Assembly: GCF_002288925.2 (NCBI RefSeq)
Contig: NW_022098002.1
Span: 3,780,430-3,844,429, forward strand
DNA length: 64,000 nucleotides
DNA from: Delphinapterus leucas
Lineage: Eukaryota; Chordata; Mammalia; Artiodactyla; Monodontidae
Direction: 5' to 3'
A model generated the notes under the pieces. It did no database searches and was not told where the DNA came from. It saw only the letters and a list, made by a program, of their open reading frames with translations. Below are positions 24,092 through 35,740 of the stretch, piece by piece (the first letter of the stretch is position 1; each line of letters starts with the position of its first letter). The position numbers and the translations under genes were made by a program.

Positions 24092-24279
24092 GGGCTTCCC
24101 TGGTGGCGCAGTGGTTGAGAGTCCGCCTGCCGATGCAGGGGACACGGGTTCGTGCCCCGGTCCGGGAAGATCCCACATGCCGCGGAGCGGCTGGGCCCGT
24201 GAGCCTGCGCGTCTCCGCAACGGGAGAGGCCACAACAGTGAGAGGCCCGTAAAAATAAATAAATAAAATAAAATAAAAT
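24092..24279 (+). repeat. CHR SINE with internal deletions and 14-bp target site duplications
   Basis: Same subfamily as 3297, with head GGGCTTCCCTGGTGGCGCAG and an AAAT/AAAAT-rich tail (24251-24279). Relative to 3297 it lacks about 14 bases (the CATGGCCGCTGAGC segment, between two GAGC repeats) and about 12 bases (the CCGGAGCCTGTG segment). A perfect duplication, AAAATAGCATTGTT, flanks it at 24078-24091 and 24280-24293. Confidence 0.94.
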
Positions 24280-24293
24280 AAAATAGCATTGTT

Positions 24294-25548
24294 ACACTAA
24301 TTTACAAAAAGCATTGTGGCCTAAGCACGAGACTTATTCAGGAGCCCCAAGGGCACGGGGCACGGCCTGCAGAGCCCGTGCAATGCAGGATAAAGTCCTA
24401 GTCCTCAAGACATTTCTCTAGCGTCCCTGTGCCATCAGTCGATGGGCTGTCAGTGTTCTCACCCAGCTTCTCATCTGGACGAGCCACTGGTTCCTCACCT
24501 AAAAACTTGGCATCATAACCCTACCTTAAAAGCAGCATTGTAAAGTCTAAAATGAAATGAAGTTCGTAAAAGTAAATCCAAATACTGTTTAAAGCAGAAT
24601 GATTGAATTTTTAATTTTAACACGTGTCCTGCAGCCTTCTTTGTGGCTGCGGACATATTCCCAGTGCCTGGTGCTCTGTGTGTCGTGCCCTGTCATGGGA
24701 GTTATCATGTAATGTAACCGGAAGCCATATTGTTCTCAGTCATTATTTGGAATTTGCATATGAAATGTTAACGATGTTTGTACTTTGCACTTAACTCCTG
24801 AAGATTTGCACTCATCTGGGAATCCCATCAGGTGTGTTCAGAATATCTTTGGGGATTTTCAGGAATGAAAAGTAGATTGATTCTTCTTGCTTAGGTAGAG
24901 TGAACTGGTTCAGAGTTTATCAGACTGTTTGCATAAATGCCCCGTAGGAAACTCTGAGGTGCCTGGGAAAGGCCACATTGTCTTGTAAATTGGGGAATCA
25001 GACCTACCTTCCTGTCTTCTTTACTAGACATCTGGTTCTTTATTTGCAAATGGTTCAGTGGGAACAGTGCCAGTGAGGCCCCTGAGGTGTAGGGCCTTGA
25101 GAAGGTGTCTGTGTACTTGCAGATTTCACTGACTGACAGGCAGGGTCCTCGAGAACCAGCCTGTCACTCACCATTACCGACGTGGTCGGCGCCCCTACGC
25201 TGGTGTCTGCAGCTGCGCATTTGCTGCCTCAGGCCTGGGCGTCTGGCTAGAACACGGAGGTCTTCGAAGGCTCACCTGCTTTCTTCTCCTTGTTCTGAGC
25301 AGCGTGTCCAAGGGTCACATACTTCCCTAAGGTAAGGTGTCTCTAATCAACAGTCAACCCTCAAATACTCTGGAGGGTTTTGAATAATCCTTTTTTTTTA
25401 AAATCATGCTCCGTTTTGCTGCTATCTGCTTCACTCTCGGACTTAGTTTTTAAAGGTTGTATCCCCAAGGTAATGTTGAACTTTTTCATGAGTATGTGTC
25501 TTTCAAGTCTCTTTTTCCTATAATCCTATGTGGGCAATTTAATTAGGG
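24294..25548. other. Unique intron sequence
   Basis: Nothing recognised. Confidence 0.4.
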
Positions 25549-25581
<33 letters not shown>

Positions 25582-25599
25582 CGTGCGTGTGCGCGCACA
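25549..25599. repeat. (GT)n(GC)n microsatellite, alternating purine-pyrimidine
   Basis: Fifty-one bases alternate strictly between purine and pyrimidine: GT repeats to about 25573, then GC/GT mixed repeats. Such sequence can adopt Z-DNA. Confidence 0.95.
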
Positions 25600-25604
25600 G
25601 ACGC

Positions 25605-25745
25605 AGGGACTATGGAGTACCTGTTCTGTATGAGCTACTGTATTATATGCTGGTACCGTGGGAGGACTGAGGCTCAGAGAGTCTAAGTCGCTGGCCTGAG
25701 GTCACACAGCTGTTAAGTGGTCATGGCAAGACTTGAAGACACATC
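25605..25745 (-). repeat. MIR SINE fragment
   Basis: 'GAGGACTGAGGCTCAGAGAGTCTAAG..GGCCTGAGGTCACACAGCTGTTAAGTGG' is the reverse complement of the MIR core. Confidence 0.75.
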
Positions 25746-26379
25746 AGCTCCCACTGTGCTTCCGACCCTGCAGATCCACCAAATCAAACCTGGGCATTGG
25801 CCGTCTCCCACCCCTCCCCCCGCATCGGATGAAACACCTGAATCTTATTTTTCCAGGTCATTGTAATAGACCCGAGGCCTGGCTTGCTCACATAGTAACT
25901 AACAACAGAGGTTTCATGCAGAGGCTTCTAACAGCAGAGGCTTCATGACCAGAGCAGCTGGGGACAGGCCACCTCCTCTTCCTGTTGGAAGGGGCGCGGT
26001 GAGGAGGGCAAACAGCCCTTTCAGAAGATTGTCCTTATTTTCAAAACCCCATTCTTCTCCCTGGCGCTCTTCATCCCCACAGTGGTGTGTCATCACAGAG
26101 TCACGAACAGGGGACACACCAGCAGCTCTGTCCCACAGGGGTCTCTGTAACTGAGCTGTCCATTGGATTTTGCACGTCAACAGTCTAAGGACAGCACACT
26201 CCCAGGCTCTGTTCCCTTGATGCCAAGGGCAGGGAATGAAACGCAGGACTGATGATACCCAGGGAACTAATACAGAAGATGCTTCCCTATCCACCGTGGA
26301 TATCTGTGGGTCACCACACACACCAAGCCTGGGTTACCAGGTACCAGAGTTCAAATACACAGGCTGCCAGGCAAACACC
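25746..26379. other. Unique intron sequence
   Basis: Nothing recognised. Confidence 0.35.
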
Positions 26380-26640
26380 TCCACGATGCAACTCAAGGGT
26401 GACTTTCTTTAGGGAACCTTTCATGATACCCCTGTCCTCTGAGGAGAGCTGTTTATCTTTGGTGTGCATTGTACCTACGTGTCTGTCACTAACACTGTGT
26501 TGCGCTTAGCGTTTTCATCTCTCTCACTAGGCTAGACGCTCGAGGGCTGGAATCTTGTCTTCTTGGTCTGTCATCCTCAGTGCTTACCATAATGATTGGA
26601 CATTTAGTAAATATCCATTAAATGAATAAAAGTCCCTTAG
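26380..26640 (+). repeat. L2 LINE 3' end
   Basis: 'CTAGACGCTCGAGGGCTGGAATCTTGTCTTCTTGG' then 'TCATCCTCAGTGCTTACCATAATGATTGGACATTTAGTAAATATCCATTAAATGAATAAA' keeps the L2 3' end order, ending at its usual GAATGAATAAA terminus. The quoted blocks are continuous in the window. Confidence 0.75.
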
Positions 26641-27543
26641 CCAAAGTCTTATGCTAATACTATCAATACATGCATACGTATGTGTATAAATGCATATGTG
26701 TGGATAACATGCATATATATAATACATATTTTAGACACCTGCATAGAAAACTATAAATGTAGAACAGTACAGGCTTAAGCTTGAACTATAATTGAGCCAG
26801 GACAATCCATGTGTAGTGTGCTCCTGAATCATGTAAATCCCTGATACGACTTTCTTTTTCAGTCACTTGTCCATTGTTTAAGCTTTCTGATTATTCGGAG
26901 TAAGGACTGCTGATGGTTTACTCCAAGATAAAACTTTTATTCTGAAAATAATATTTTCACTTTAAAAACCTTTTGAAATATCTGAGATCATTCTTTCCCC
27001 ATCTAAAGCAGTAACTGAGGGTTGATGTAATATATCCTGTGTTTGCCCCTGTGTGTGGAATCTAACCTAGCACCTCTGGAAGAAGAATGGAAGAGGGTTT
27101 CTTTAAATGTCAAAAAAAAGAAAATAGAACTTCCTCCTGTGCAACTCTCTCCAGCTTCTGTCTGACCTTGGATGCCTGCTCTCCAGGAAGAGATGAGAGA
27201 GTAATTTGCACAGCTGTAAACAACGTAAAGGAAGCCGGCTTTGGGATGCATTGTGCTGTGTGGGTGCTTGTCATTGAGTCCAGCGTGCTGGAGGGCAGCA
27301 CAGAAGGATGGGGCCCGTGGTAAACTCACCGGACGCATCAAACCCTCCGCAGCCCAGTTCACGTCTTCAGAAGTCTGTCTGTGTCCTCGTGATACTCACC
27401 CGGCAGCCTTGATGGGCACATCCACCCTGGCTCTGGTGGGGTCTGGCCCTGCGACACAGAGCATCTTGACCTGAGCATGGCTTCATCCCAGAGAGATGGG
27501 ATCGAAGAAAATGCCATTATGAGCTCAGAACATGAGCTTCAGT
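26641..27543. other. Unique intron sequence
   Basis: Contains a (CATA/TGTA)-rich patch at 26660-26735. No gene recognised. Confidence 0.4.
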
Positions 27544-27561
27544 AAAAAAAAAAAAAAAAAG
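27544..27561. repeat. Poly-A tract
   Basis: Seventeen or so consecutive A residues; the flanks do not match a SINE, so it is probably a simple repeat. Confidence 0.8.
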
Positions 27562-30250
27562 TGGCTTTTTAAAGAAATGTTTATTTTAGGCTAATTAAGG
27601 AAATAAATAGCCCCACTCTAAGAAAAACTCTTAACTCCCATATGATCTACCTTCACGCACACAAAAATTTTCTTCCAGGAGGAGGGAGCAGCAAATGTAC
27701 GTGGGTGAGACAAAGAACCAAAATAATAATCCAGCTTTAATCAAAACCCCTTGTTACAGCATTTCCTCTGAAAATGATTTCTAATCAATGAGTGCTACCA
27801 CAGCGCTTACATGTGTTTCACTCTGAGCTGTGATTAGAAACAAGATGTGAGATCAGAGGGGCAGAAAAGGAGGATAAGAAGGAAAAATCTAACCTAGGTG
27901 CTGATATGCACAGGCTGTGGGCTATTTCATAAGCATGGAGGCTGCTCCAGGTGGGGATGTCAACGTCCGTTCATCCCCTGGTAAACACGTCCCCGCTCTT
28001 TGGGGCAGCATCGGTGATGGCCGCAGGATGCCCTGCTACACAAAGGTGAGGCAACCAGCTGGCTCTCGTGAAAGCGTTCGTTCTGGCAGCAGGGAGGCGT
28101 TTGGGCCGCTAGACCACCTTCTCGCCCGGTGTCCAGGAGGTCGGGGGCCAGCTTGGTACACAGTCTCCAGCCCACGCAGTAGTTGAACCTGGTCTTTATT
28201 AGTCCAAGAAGCGACACAGGGGCCTGGGAAAGGGAGTAAAAGACTTGGAACAATTCTACCTGTGAAAGGAAAACGTGAGAAGAGGCGAGGGGTGAGTAGG
28301 TGGCGGTGGGGTGATTGAGAAGGCGAGGACCACGCGGTTTCTGTCAAGGAGACAGGAGGTCTGTGGCCCCAAGTGCTTGCGGGCTGAGAACAAGTGCCCG
28401 AACTCTTAAGAACATACGAGGAAAGTATGATGAAAACACGTGCACCCGGAGAAGCAGAAGCCTTCTTTATGGTGACAGTCACCTGCGGAGCAGTGGTGGG
28501 CAGGGAAGGTTGTCCCCATTTGTCAGCGAGACAGGAGCCCTCTGCCCACGGTCACAGCACAGCCCCTTCCTTTCGTTGAGAGGGGCCAGTCGTGTATATT
28601 GGTTCCTTTTAGCCCTTGTCTCAAATAGCTAGAAGGATGTCAGCAGGTCTACCCGTGTGATCTTGGTTGCTCAGCCACGTGATTCCCTTGGAAGCATTCT
28701 CGCCCGGCGATGCTCTCCCCAGAGAAAAGCCTGGACGCGCCAGGGTTTGATCCTCCAGTTTTAACTCAGCGTCAATGGCTAGCTCACGTGATGACCTGCA
28801 TTCCTACTCCCAGTAGGTAATAATATAGTTTTTAAAATTTTTACCCTCTGAAAAAGGACTGAAAGAAGCTAAAATGAATGACAGGTTTATTTTAGTGATC
28901 GTTCTCTGAATATGTTTACAAATGGGAATGGCTACAAACTCAGGTCATCTTAATGAAAATAGACTCAATAAACTCTTAGTTGACTCAGATCTTAGGATTC
29001 TGAAGCAGCGATACTTAGGCACAGAAGAGCGCTTCACTGAACGTCTTTGCAGTAAAACTGACTGACTTGGATAAGATGTCCTTCCCACCTTCAAAGATGC
29101 TTAACTTCTTCTCAGATTATCCTGCAGACCTTTCACCCATTAATAAATATTAGCAACCACTGAAACTGAATGACAGTCATTCTGCCTCTGGTGTAAAACT
29201 GGGTTCTGCCCAGGCTGCCCTTACCTGCTTGCAGGCAGAGTTAAAACAGCCAGAATGGGCTTTTAGTATCCAAGGAGGAATTTGGCCAAGGTTCTGGGCC
29301 AGTGCATCTGTTGACAGTTTAGATTTATTTAATTAGAGTCACAAGCAAAGAAAACTGAGCCTTGGGGTCGGTTTGAATATTACCTTGGAGCAGAGCGTAA
29401 AGAGATGAACAGACCCCAGGGCGGGAGGAGGGAGTGTGGCCGGCTCCTCCCTTGGTCCCTACATGGTCCCCACACCCTGGCCGAGCTTTGCAGATTCATC
29501 CCAGCAGGACCAGAGTCCCAGCCCAACAGCAGACGTGCCTTTTGTTCAGGGCCACGCGGTGATATTCCTGCTTCATCGTCCTCTGATATCTCCTCCATGG
29601 GTGTGAAACTGCAGCAGAAATGAAGCTGGCGTGGGTGGAGGCTTTCAAGTTGAAGGGGGCCTGAGAACCAGGGGGATTAGGTCCGGTCAGACAGGGCCTT
29701 TGTCTTGGCAAATGTGTGTCTGGCACAGGGGGCTGCTTTGAATCAAGCTGGTGCTTCAAAAAATCGGCACGTGTGAAATATTAAAATTAACTGCCCGGCC
29801 TCATATGTTTCCGTAGGCTCTAGGATAAATAAACCACACGTTGCAACAAAGAACATTTTCCACGCTCTCATTGTTTAGTGCCATGTGGCGATTGATGGTC
29901 TCACACTTCATTCAAAGAGTGAGGCATTTTTACATGTTTTTTACTCACTAGTTAATTGGAATTAGGGTGTTGCAAGGAGGCCATCCTGTTTTCAGGTCCA
30001 GCTGTTGTTTTAAATGAAAGCCTCATGGTTTGGTGGGTTGAGGGTGAGTTTTCGTGTAGAGTAGAGGTGGGGAGACACAGGATGGGAACGGGAAGGTTTT
30101 CTTGGGGTTACTTGGTGCCCGTAATTCTGACTCTTAATGTCATTCTTATTCCCACGGCCACTCGCTGTCCTCAGAACGTGTCTTCTGCTGCCCTTCGTAT
30201 CGAGGCTACAGTGTTACAACGAGAATTAGGTTAGGGAAGGACATGTCTGG
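27562..30250. other. Long stretch with little recognised
   Basis: 27570-27860 is AT-rich with several TAAT cores and a short inverted repeat (27778-27787 and 27831-27840). 28470-28570 weakly resembles reversed MIR. Otherwise nothing was recognised. Confidence 0.4.
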
Positions 30251-30254
30251 GCAG

Positions 30255-30355
30255 CGGTGGCTCTGCCACTCACCAGCCGTGTGGCCTTGGACAAGTCCCT
30301 TAACACCTGAGAACTCGCTTCCTGGCTGTGAAGTGAGGGGTGGGACCATTCTGTG
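30255..30355 (+). repeat. MIR SINE fragment
   Basis: 'GCTCTGCCACTCACCAGCCGTGTGGCCTTGGACAAGTCCCTTAACA' is the MIR core with few changes. Confidence 0.85.
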
Positions 30356-30764
30356 TCCCCGTCCACTCCAGCCTTGCCAGGGCACCTCTGCTTTAGAAAA
30401 GAGGAAGCCTTGTAAGAAGAATGCCTAGTAGGGTTTGGATTATGAATCTGTTTACTAAAATTAGTTCCTTGTAACTGTCTTCAGCAGAGATACCTTGGGA
30501 GGAGAGAGGAAACCCCCCATGTCTGCATTGCTTGCTGCCAACATTTGAGGTACAGGCTCAGTGCAATGAAAACACGGACCCCCGTGTACTTTAGGTTTCG
30601 TTTGGTTTGCTGCGCTCCTCACCCACAGGCAGGAAGGGTACAGCTGTTCTCTGTGGTAAGCTGTCTTTTACCAGGGAGGGTCTTTGCCCTCATCCCATTC
30701 CAAGCAGGGAGCTTGACTGCCCACCTTCTTCCGCCTCCTCTTTCCTCCTTCCTGGTCGGGACCA

Positions 30765-30850
30765 ACGTCTTCTTATTCATCTTTGTACCCTTAGCAGAGT
30801 GTTTGGCACAGAGCAGATCTTCAGGATATATTGGTTGACTGCCTTGGTTC
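30765..30850 (+). repeat. L2 LINE 3' end fragment
   Basis: 'TTCATCTTTGTACCCTTAGCAGAGTGTTTGGCACAGAGCAGATCTTC' follows the L2 3' terminus. Confidence 0.6.
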
Positions 30851-31384
30851 GAAGTAAGCCAAGAAGATGAGAAGGAATACTGGAAATTAAAACTGAAATT
30901 TAACATAATCAGCTATGTCCTCAAAGTCAAATGGAATTAACATTACAAGGTAGGAAAGACAGAGCGTGCATCCGTTTACCAGCTGGACCTGCGTGAGTGT
31001 TGATTAGAATTATCGGGGAAGTTTCGGTGTTTGATTGATGGCCTCTGATGTCTGTATCACCATGGAAAATATATAACTTATTCTGTCAAACTCATCCAAA
31101 TCACTGCCTTCTTCATTTGGAAAGTTAGAGAAGCTTGTCCCTTTAATATGTGAGGCACCACACGTGAATCCAATAGAATAAGAACAGGTTCAGGATAAAG
31201 CCTGATGCTTCCCTGTGGAGGGGCAGGTGCTGAGGTGATGAGAATTAAACGTGGGTAGAACACAAGCACGTGCTCTGACCTCCATGGGATCACCAAGCAC
31301 GATCCCGCCGCACGTCCCAAACAAGCGCGTGACCCAAACAAACTGCTGGGATCTCCCCCTTTCTGCCGCTCCTGCGATTGGCTT

Positions 31385-31450
31385 GTAACCTGATGGTTAA
31401 GAGCTTGAAATCAGGAGCCAGAAAGCCTGGGTTCAAATCACAGCTCTCTG
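31385..31450 (+). repeat. MIR SINE 5' (tRNA-like) fragment
   Basis: 'GATGGTTAAGAGCTTGAAATCAGGAGCCAGAAAGCCTGGGTTCAAATCACAGCTCT' is the tRNA-like head of MIR including its B box. Confidence 0.85.
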
Positions 31451-31563
31451 GGGAGCCTCCTCCTCCTGGGTGGGTGCTGCCTCAGGGCCTCTCCCTCCCC
31501 TCCTGGAGGACGGGCCGTTCACAGGGTGAAGGGGTGGGGGGAGTATGTGTCCTTCCTCGGTCC

Positions 31564-31597
31564 CTACTTGATGAGCGGTTCCTACTTGATGAGCGCC
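31564..31597. repeat. 18-bp-period tandem duplication
   Basis: CCTACTTGATGAGCG occurs twice in direct succession. Confidence 0.85.
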
Positions 31598-31650
31598 AAA
31601 ACTCCTTACTCTCCTTTCTGATGCTTGCTTTCTTAATCTTTGCCTCCACC

Positions 31651-31689
31651 CTCTCTCTCTCTCTCTCTCTCTCTCTGTCTTTTTTTTTC
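31651..31689. repeat. (CT)n microsatellite and T-run
   Basis: About 13 CT units (31651-31676), then GTC and a T-run. On the + strand this is pyrimidine-only and could resemble a splice acceptor tract, but no exon follows. Confidence 0.95.
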
Positions 31690-32559
31690 TGTCCCTCTAC
31701 CCTTCAAAGAATTCAAATCCTTTAGGTTAGATTTTGGGGTTTTCTTTACCCAACTCTGTTTGAGGCATATCATTCAAGTCTACTACCATTTAAAATTTTT
31801 CTTTATGGCATTTTTTTAGTTATGTAAAAATATTCTTTATTAGCATGTTCAGTGTCTAAGCTAACGCTAAGATGCTAGTTTAGGGATGAGAACTTTGAAC
31901 TGCCCTGCTCTGTCCCCAGGGGGCCCTAGAACTTAGTGGGCACCTGGTCCCTCATTGCTGAGCAAATGAATGCTGAATAAAATAACATTGTCCTGTAGAT
32001 TCATGATGTCTGTGGGTTAATAGTCAGGGCTGGGATTTAGGAGTGCCTCATTATTCCGTCTCAACAGTCTTATCACAAAATGTTTTAAAAAATCACCGAA
32101 GCACACCATGTCCCAGTTTGTCAGAGGGTTAATTTCTGTCATTACGACGGTGCTTGGTAAATCTCCTTGAATTAATGAGTCTTGCAGAGTTCTGGCTGAT
32201 GTGAAAAGGTATATAGTTAGCATCTGTTTGTTCTCTGCATATATCTCTCATCCTTGCTGTACATCTATTTTAAGGAACATTTCTTTGGGTGCTGTGTTTT
32301 TTTCTATTTATGTCTTCAGCATAAAAATATAAATAGATCGTTTATCTCCGGTATCCTTCAAGTAGCTTGCATCATTTCACACTTTTACATAACCAAAGTT
32401 TCTGTCCCCGGTATACATTGTTTGGGAAATTTGAGTGGTTGGGAACAGCCTTAGGAACCCAGAGGCCAGCTTCCAGGGCCCCCGAGGCTCACTGTGGGGC
32501 CGGGAGCTGCGCGTGCTGGCCTCCCGCCTCATTCCTGGTTAACACTGTACAGGACACCC
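31690..32559. other. Unique intron sequence
   Basis: Nothing recognised. Confidence 0.35.
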
Positions 32560-32705
32560 GTGCTCTTCACCCCACCTGGCACCTGGCCAGAAACCATTTA
32601 AAGATAGACATGACTTTTGCTCATTCCCGTATCCTCCACAAAGTATAACATAACTCTCTAAACATAGTTGATGTTTTAATAAATCTTCAGTGAATTTGCG
32701 ACATA
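32560..32705 (+). repeat. L2 LINE 3' end fragment
   Basis: 'TCATTCCCGTATCCTCCACAAAGTATAACATAACT..AATAAATCTTCAGTGAATTT' follows the L2 3' end. It ends where an inverted L1M begins. Confidence 0.5.
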
Positions 32706-32710
32706 AACAT

Positions 32711-32860
32711 TTCTTTTTTATTAAGGTATAATTGACATATAACATTATATTAGTCTCAGGTGTAACAGAATAATGAGTCAGTGTTGGTATGTATTACAAA
32801 ATGATCACCACAGCAAGAGTAGTTCACATCCGTCATCATACATAGTTACAGTTTTTTCTT
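32711..32860 (-). mobile_element. Ancient L1M 3' UTR fragment
   Basis: 'TTAAGGTATAATTGACATATAACATTATATTAG' and 'AAATGATCACCACAGCAAG..CATCCGTCATCATACATAGTTACAG' are reversed L1M 3' UTR blocks, as at 1818. Confidence 0.8.
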
Positions 32861-32904
32861 GTGCATAAATATTTCTTGAATGTGTTAATAGCAGGAAAAA
32901 TAAA

Positions 32905-33160
32905 ATACGAGCTAGTGTTTATTAACTGTGCACTGCTGGGTATTATAATTAATGTGTAACACACAGTATCTCATTTAAACCAATGGCAACTCAATAAAGT
33001 GTATGCTGTGACTATTACCATTTTATAGATGAGAAAGCAAGGCTTGGAGAACTTATGTAACTTTCCCAAAGTCCACACAGGTAGTAAGTGTCAGAGATTT
33101 GAAGCCCAGCCTGTGTGATTCTAGAGCCTGTGCTCTTACCCACTTGCTATAGAGAAGTGA
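32905..33160 (-). repeat. MIR SINE, near full length
   Basis: Reverse-complement MIR: 'CTCATTTAAACCAATGGC', 'CATTTTATAGATGAGAAAGCAAGGCTTGGAGAACTTATGTAACTTTCCCAAAG', then 'TAGTAAGTGTCAGAGATTTGAAGCCCAG' in order. Confidence 0.88.
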
Positions 33161-33674
33161 TTGATCTGCTCGGGACCCGCAGGGCAAGCTTGTCAGACAG
33201 GGTCTAGGGTTGATCAGGAGATAAAGCAATGGCTGTTGGTGCGTGAGACCTAAAAGTGTCCCTCTCTTGCCTTTTTGGTAAAAAGACCCCAGACATTTTC
33301 TGAGAAGGAATTTGTTTGATTTCTCAGAAATCTTTTGATCACCAAAGGAGGTGACAGTTGGCATCCTTATGCCTAGGCCAGGGCCCCACTGTTGGGAGCC
33401 ATTCCCTTCCCTGTCAGCCACCCTTTCAAACTAAGGGCAGAGGGCAGAGCCTGGGCTGTGGGTAGGATTCAGGGAGTGACCGTGGAGGGCGTTCAGGACA
33501 TGGTGTGGAACAGGGAGTGGCAACAGCAGACGCCGAGAGTCGCCGGAATCTCCCAGGGCCAGTAGTTTTTAGGCTGGTGCCGATTTCAGGGGGCAGATCT
33601 CCAGCAGTCAGCTCCAGATGGGTGAGGCCCCGTGCTCTTAGGGAGAGGCCGTGAGCTGTCCTGGAAAGGGCTGG
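33161..33674. other. Unique intron sequence
   Basis: Nothing recognised. Confidence 0.35.
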
Positions 33675-33810
33675 GCTTCAGGATCAGGCAGACCTGAGAT
33701 CAGGTTCTGATTTCTTTTCTCACTGGTTTCGTGAACTTCAACAAATTACCCTCTCCTGGTACTTCCGTTACCTTACCCAGGGCATACGGTTAATAGACTT
33801 TTGATTAAAG
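33675..33810 (+). repeat. MIR SINE fragment
   Basis: 'CAGGATCAGGCAGACCTGAGATCAGGTTCTGA' and 'GTGAACTTCAACAAATTACC' preserve MIR order; strongly diverged. Confidence 0.6.
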
Positions 33811-34399
33811 ATGGCAGATTGAACACAAGCCTTAACCTCAGTTACCTCTCAAGATGCTATAACAGTAACAGTAAAGGGTTTTTGGGTTTGCTTTTTTTTT
33901 GAGGTGTAAATTAATCAAGGACCAAGTGAATGGGAGGCTACGTCAGCAACGTAATTTTGGAAGCTGAAAAGCAGATGGCGAAGTGGTAGCTACTTGAAGC
34001 AGACCCAGAAGTGCCGAAATCCATGTGGGCAGTGGGGAGAGTCAGGATGGAACCCCACTTAAACTAGAGTGAGCCCCAAAGGTGCAGGGATCAGAAGTAC
34101 AGTTTCCCCTTGGGGGCCGGGGGTAAAGGTGGAGCTAAAACAGAGCCGCCAGCTGAAAGTGTACTGAGAGGCAGAACCCCAGGTTTTCCAGTTACTGACA
34201 GGCCTTCATCTTGGTAGAAATCTGAAGGTTTATTCCCTGGAGAGGACAAAGCAGAGAACCTCTAGTTTGGGGGATGAAGTGCACGTTTACTAGCTGGATG
34301 TTGAGAGCCCTGACTCCTTCACTGTCTCGCCTCCCTGGACACTGGGCACTGGGGGATCTCACCAACCTGTGGGAAAAGGGCTTAATATACGGGCATCAG

Positions 34400-35425
34400 G
34401 GGTTCCCCAAGAAACGGAGCACGCAGATTACCCTCCAGTGAGCCCCAGCTCTCCACGGCGTGAGCACCCAGGACGCCAGAGGCTCACTCTGAAATGCGAG
34501 CACGCGTCCGAGAAATAACCAGGCATTTCCAAAGTAGGACTGAAACCAAACAGGAAATGCAGATGGCAGGAAGCATAGACTGTGGAGGGAGAAGGAGACA
34601 TGAAAAAAAGAGCTTGCCCTTAACATCCTCAGAGAAGTAAGGGATGAGTGTGCATTTAGTAAGGAAAGCAGAAAAGATTCTCTATACAGGGGAATATTCA
34701 GAGAGCAAAAAGGAGTGCTTGAAAAGCAGAAAAGTGATCACAGAAATGTAGAAGTCAGCAGAAGGGCTGAAAACTAAAGCTGAGTTCTTCAAGAAAGAAA
34801 AAGAAAATTTTAGAGAAAACATAAGAAAACTAGAGCATGATGCAGGAAGTCCAACAACCAAATAAGAAGAGAGCAAAGAGAGGGGAGGAGCTCCTCAAAC
34901 AGATAATGAAGGAAAGTCTCTCAGAACCCAAGCCTGTGGGTCTCCACATCGACAGGACTCCCTGAGCACCCAGTGCAGTGAGCAAACGAGAGCCAGGAAG
35001 TGACGGCGATGGAGTGACGGGGGTGGGAGTGGGGGGACAGAGTGAGGAGGGGGGCCTGACGGGGGGGAGGGGCGGGGGGTGGCGGGGCGGAGCGGCTGGG
35101 GGCCTGACACAGTGACGGAGGCCCAGAGAACAGCCTGGAAGCCGAGCAAGGGAGAACGTGAGTCAGGAGCTATCAGGGCTTCACAGGTCCTGGCAGCAGC
35201 CCTGGGGGCCAGAAGAGCAGTGCCTTCAAAAGCTTGAACGAAAATAATTTTCAACCTGGAATCCAGGGCTCGGCCATACTGTTCATCAAACCTGAGGGTA
35301 GAAGAGCAATACTTTCCGAATCTAGAGGGCAGGCCCACCCGAAATGAGAGGTAAGACAAGGCAGGACTCAGGAAGCAGGAGAAGGTGCACCGGAGGAAGG
35401 CCATGGGCATCCCTAGGATAAGGGA
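34400..35425 (+). mobile_element. Ancient L1M/HAL1-type 5' region
   Basis: Contains 'GGGCCAGAAGAGCAGTGCCTTCAAAAGCTTGAACGAAAATAATTTTCAACCTGGAATCCAGGGCTCGGCCATACTG', which parallels the conserved block of old L1s seen at 8740-8835, preceded by A-rich purine sequence (34600-34900). A G-rich insertion-like block (35018-35110) interrupts it. A 181-codon minus-strand frame here (34895-35440) is an artefact of the repeat. Confidence 0.6.
35018..35110 (+). repeat. G-rich low-complexity block (G-quadruplex candidate)
   Basis: Many runs of 3-7 G separated by 1-5 bases on the + strand. The motif GGGGGCCTGAC occurs twice in it, suggesting local duplication. Confidence 0.85.
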
Positions 35426-35544
35426 GAACGGCCATCCCAAAGCCCCTGCTGGAAGCGGCCTTCCCGAGGGTGGTCCAACAGGCTGGGAGCAGATCAGAAG
35501 GGTCCAGGATGTCCTGGGTACCTAGTAACAGTCATCCCCGTTTA

Positions 35545-35740
35545 TACGTACTGAGAACCCACTGTGTGTCAGACACAGCTCTAAGCGTACGTGTAGCAAC
35601 AGTTGAATCCTGGTAGCATCCCTATTAGACTGATGGTCATGATTATCTTCCTTGTGCAGATGAGGGAATTGAGGCACTCGATGCTCAAATAATTTGCCAA
35701 GTTACAGAGCTCGTTAGTGGCAGGGCCGAGATTTGCACCC
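35545..35740 (-). repeat. MIR SINE fragment
   Basis: 'ACTGAGAACCCACTGTGTGTCAGACACAGCTCTAAGCGTA' then 'GCAGATGAGGGAATTGAGGCACTCGATGCTC' and 'GTTACAGAGCTCGTTAGTGGCAGGGCCGAG' are reversed MIR. Confidence 0.82.

Noticed and set aside
34895..35440. 181-codon minus-strand ORF
   Set aside because: Lies across an old L1 fragment and a G-rich low-complexity block; the proline/serine-rich part is just the G-run complement.
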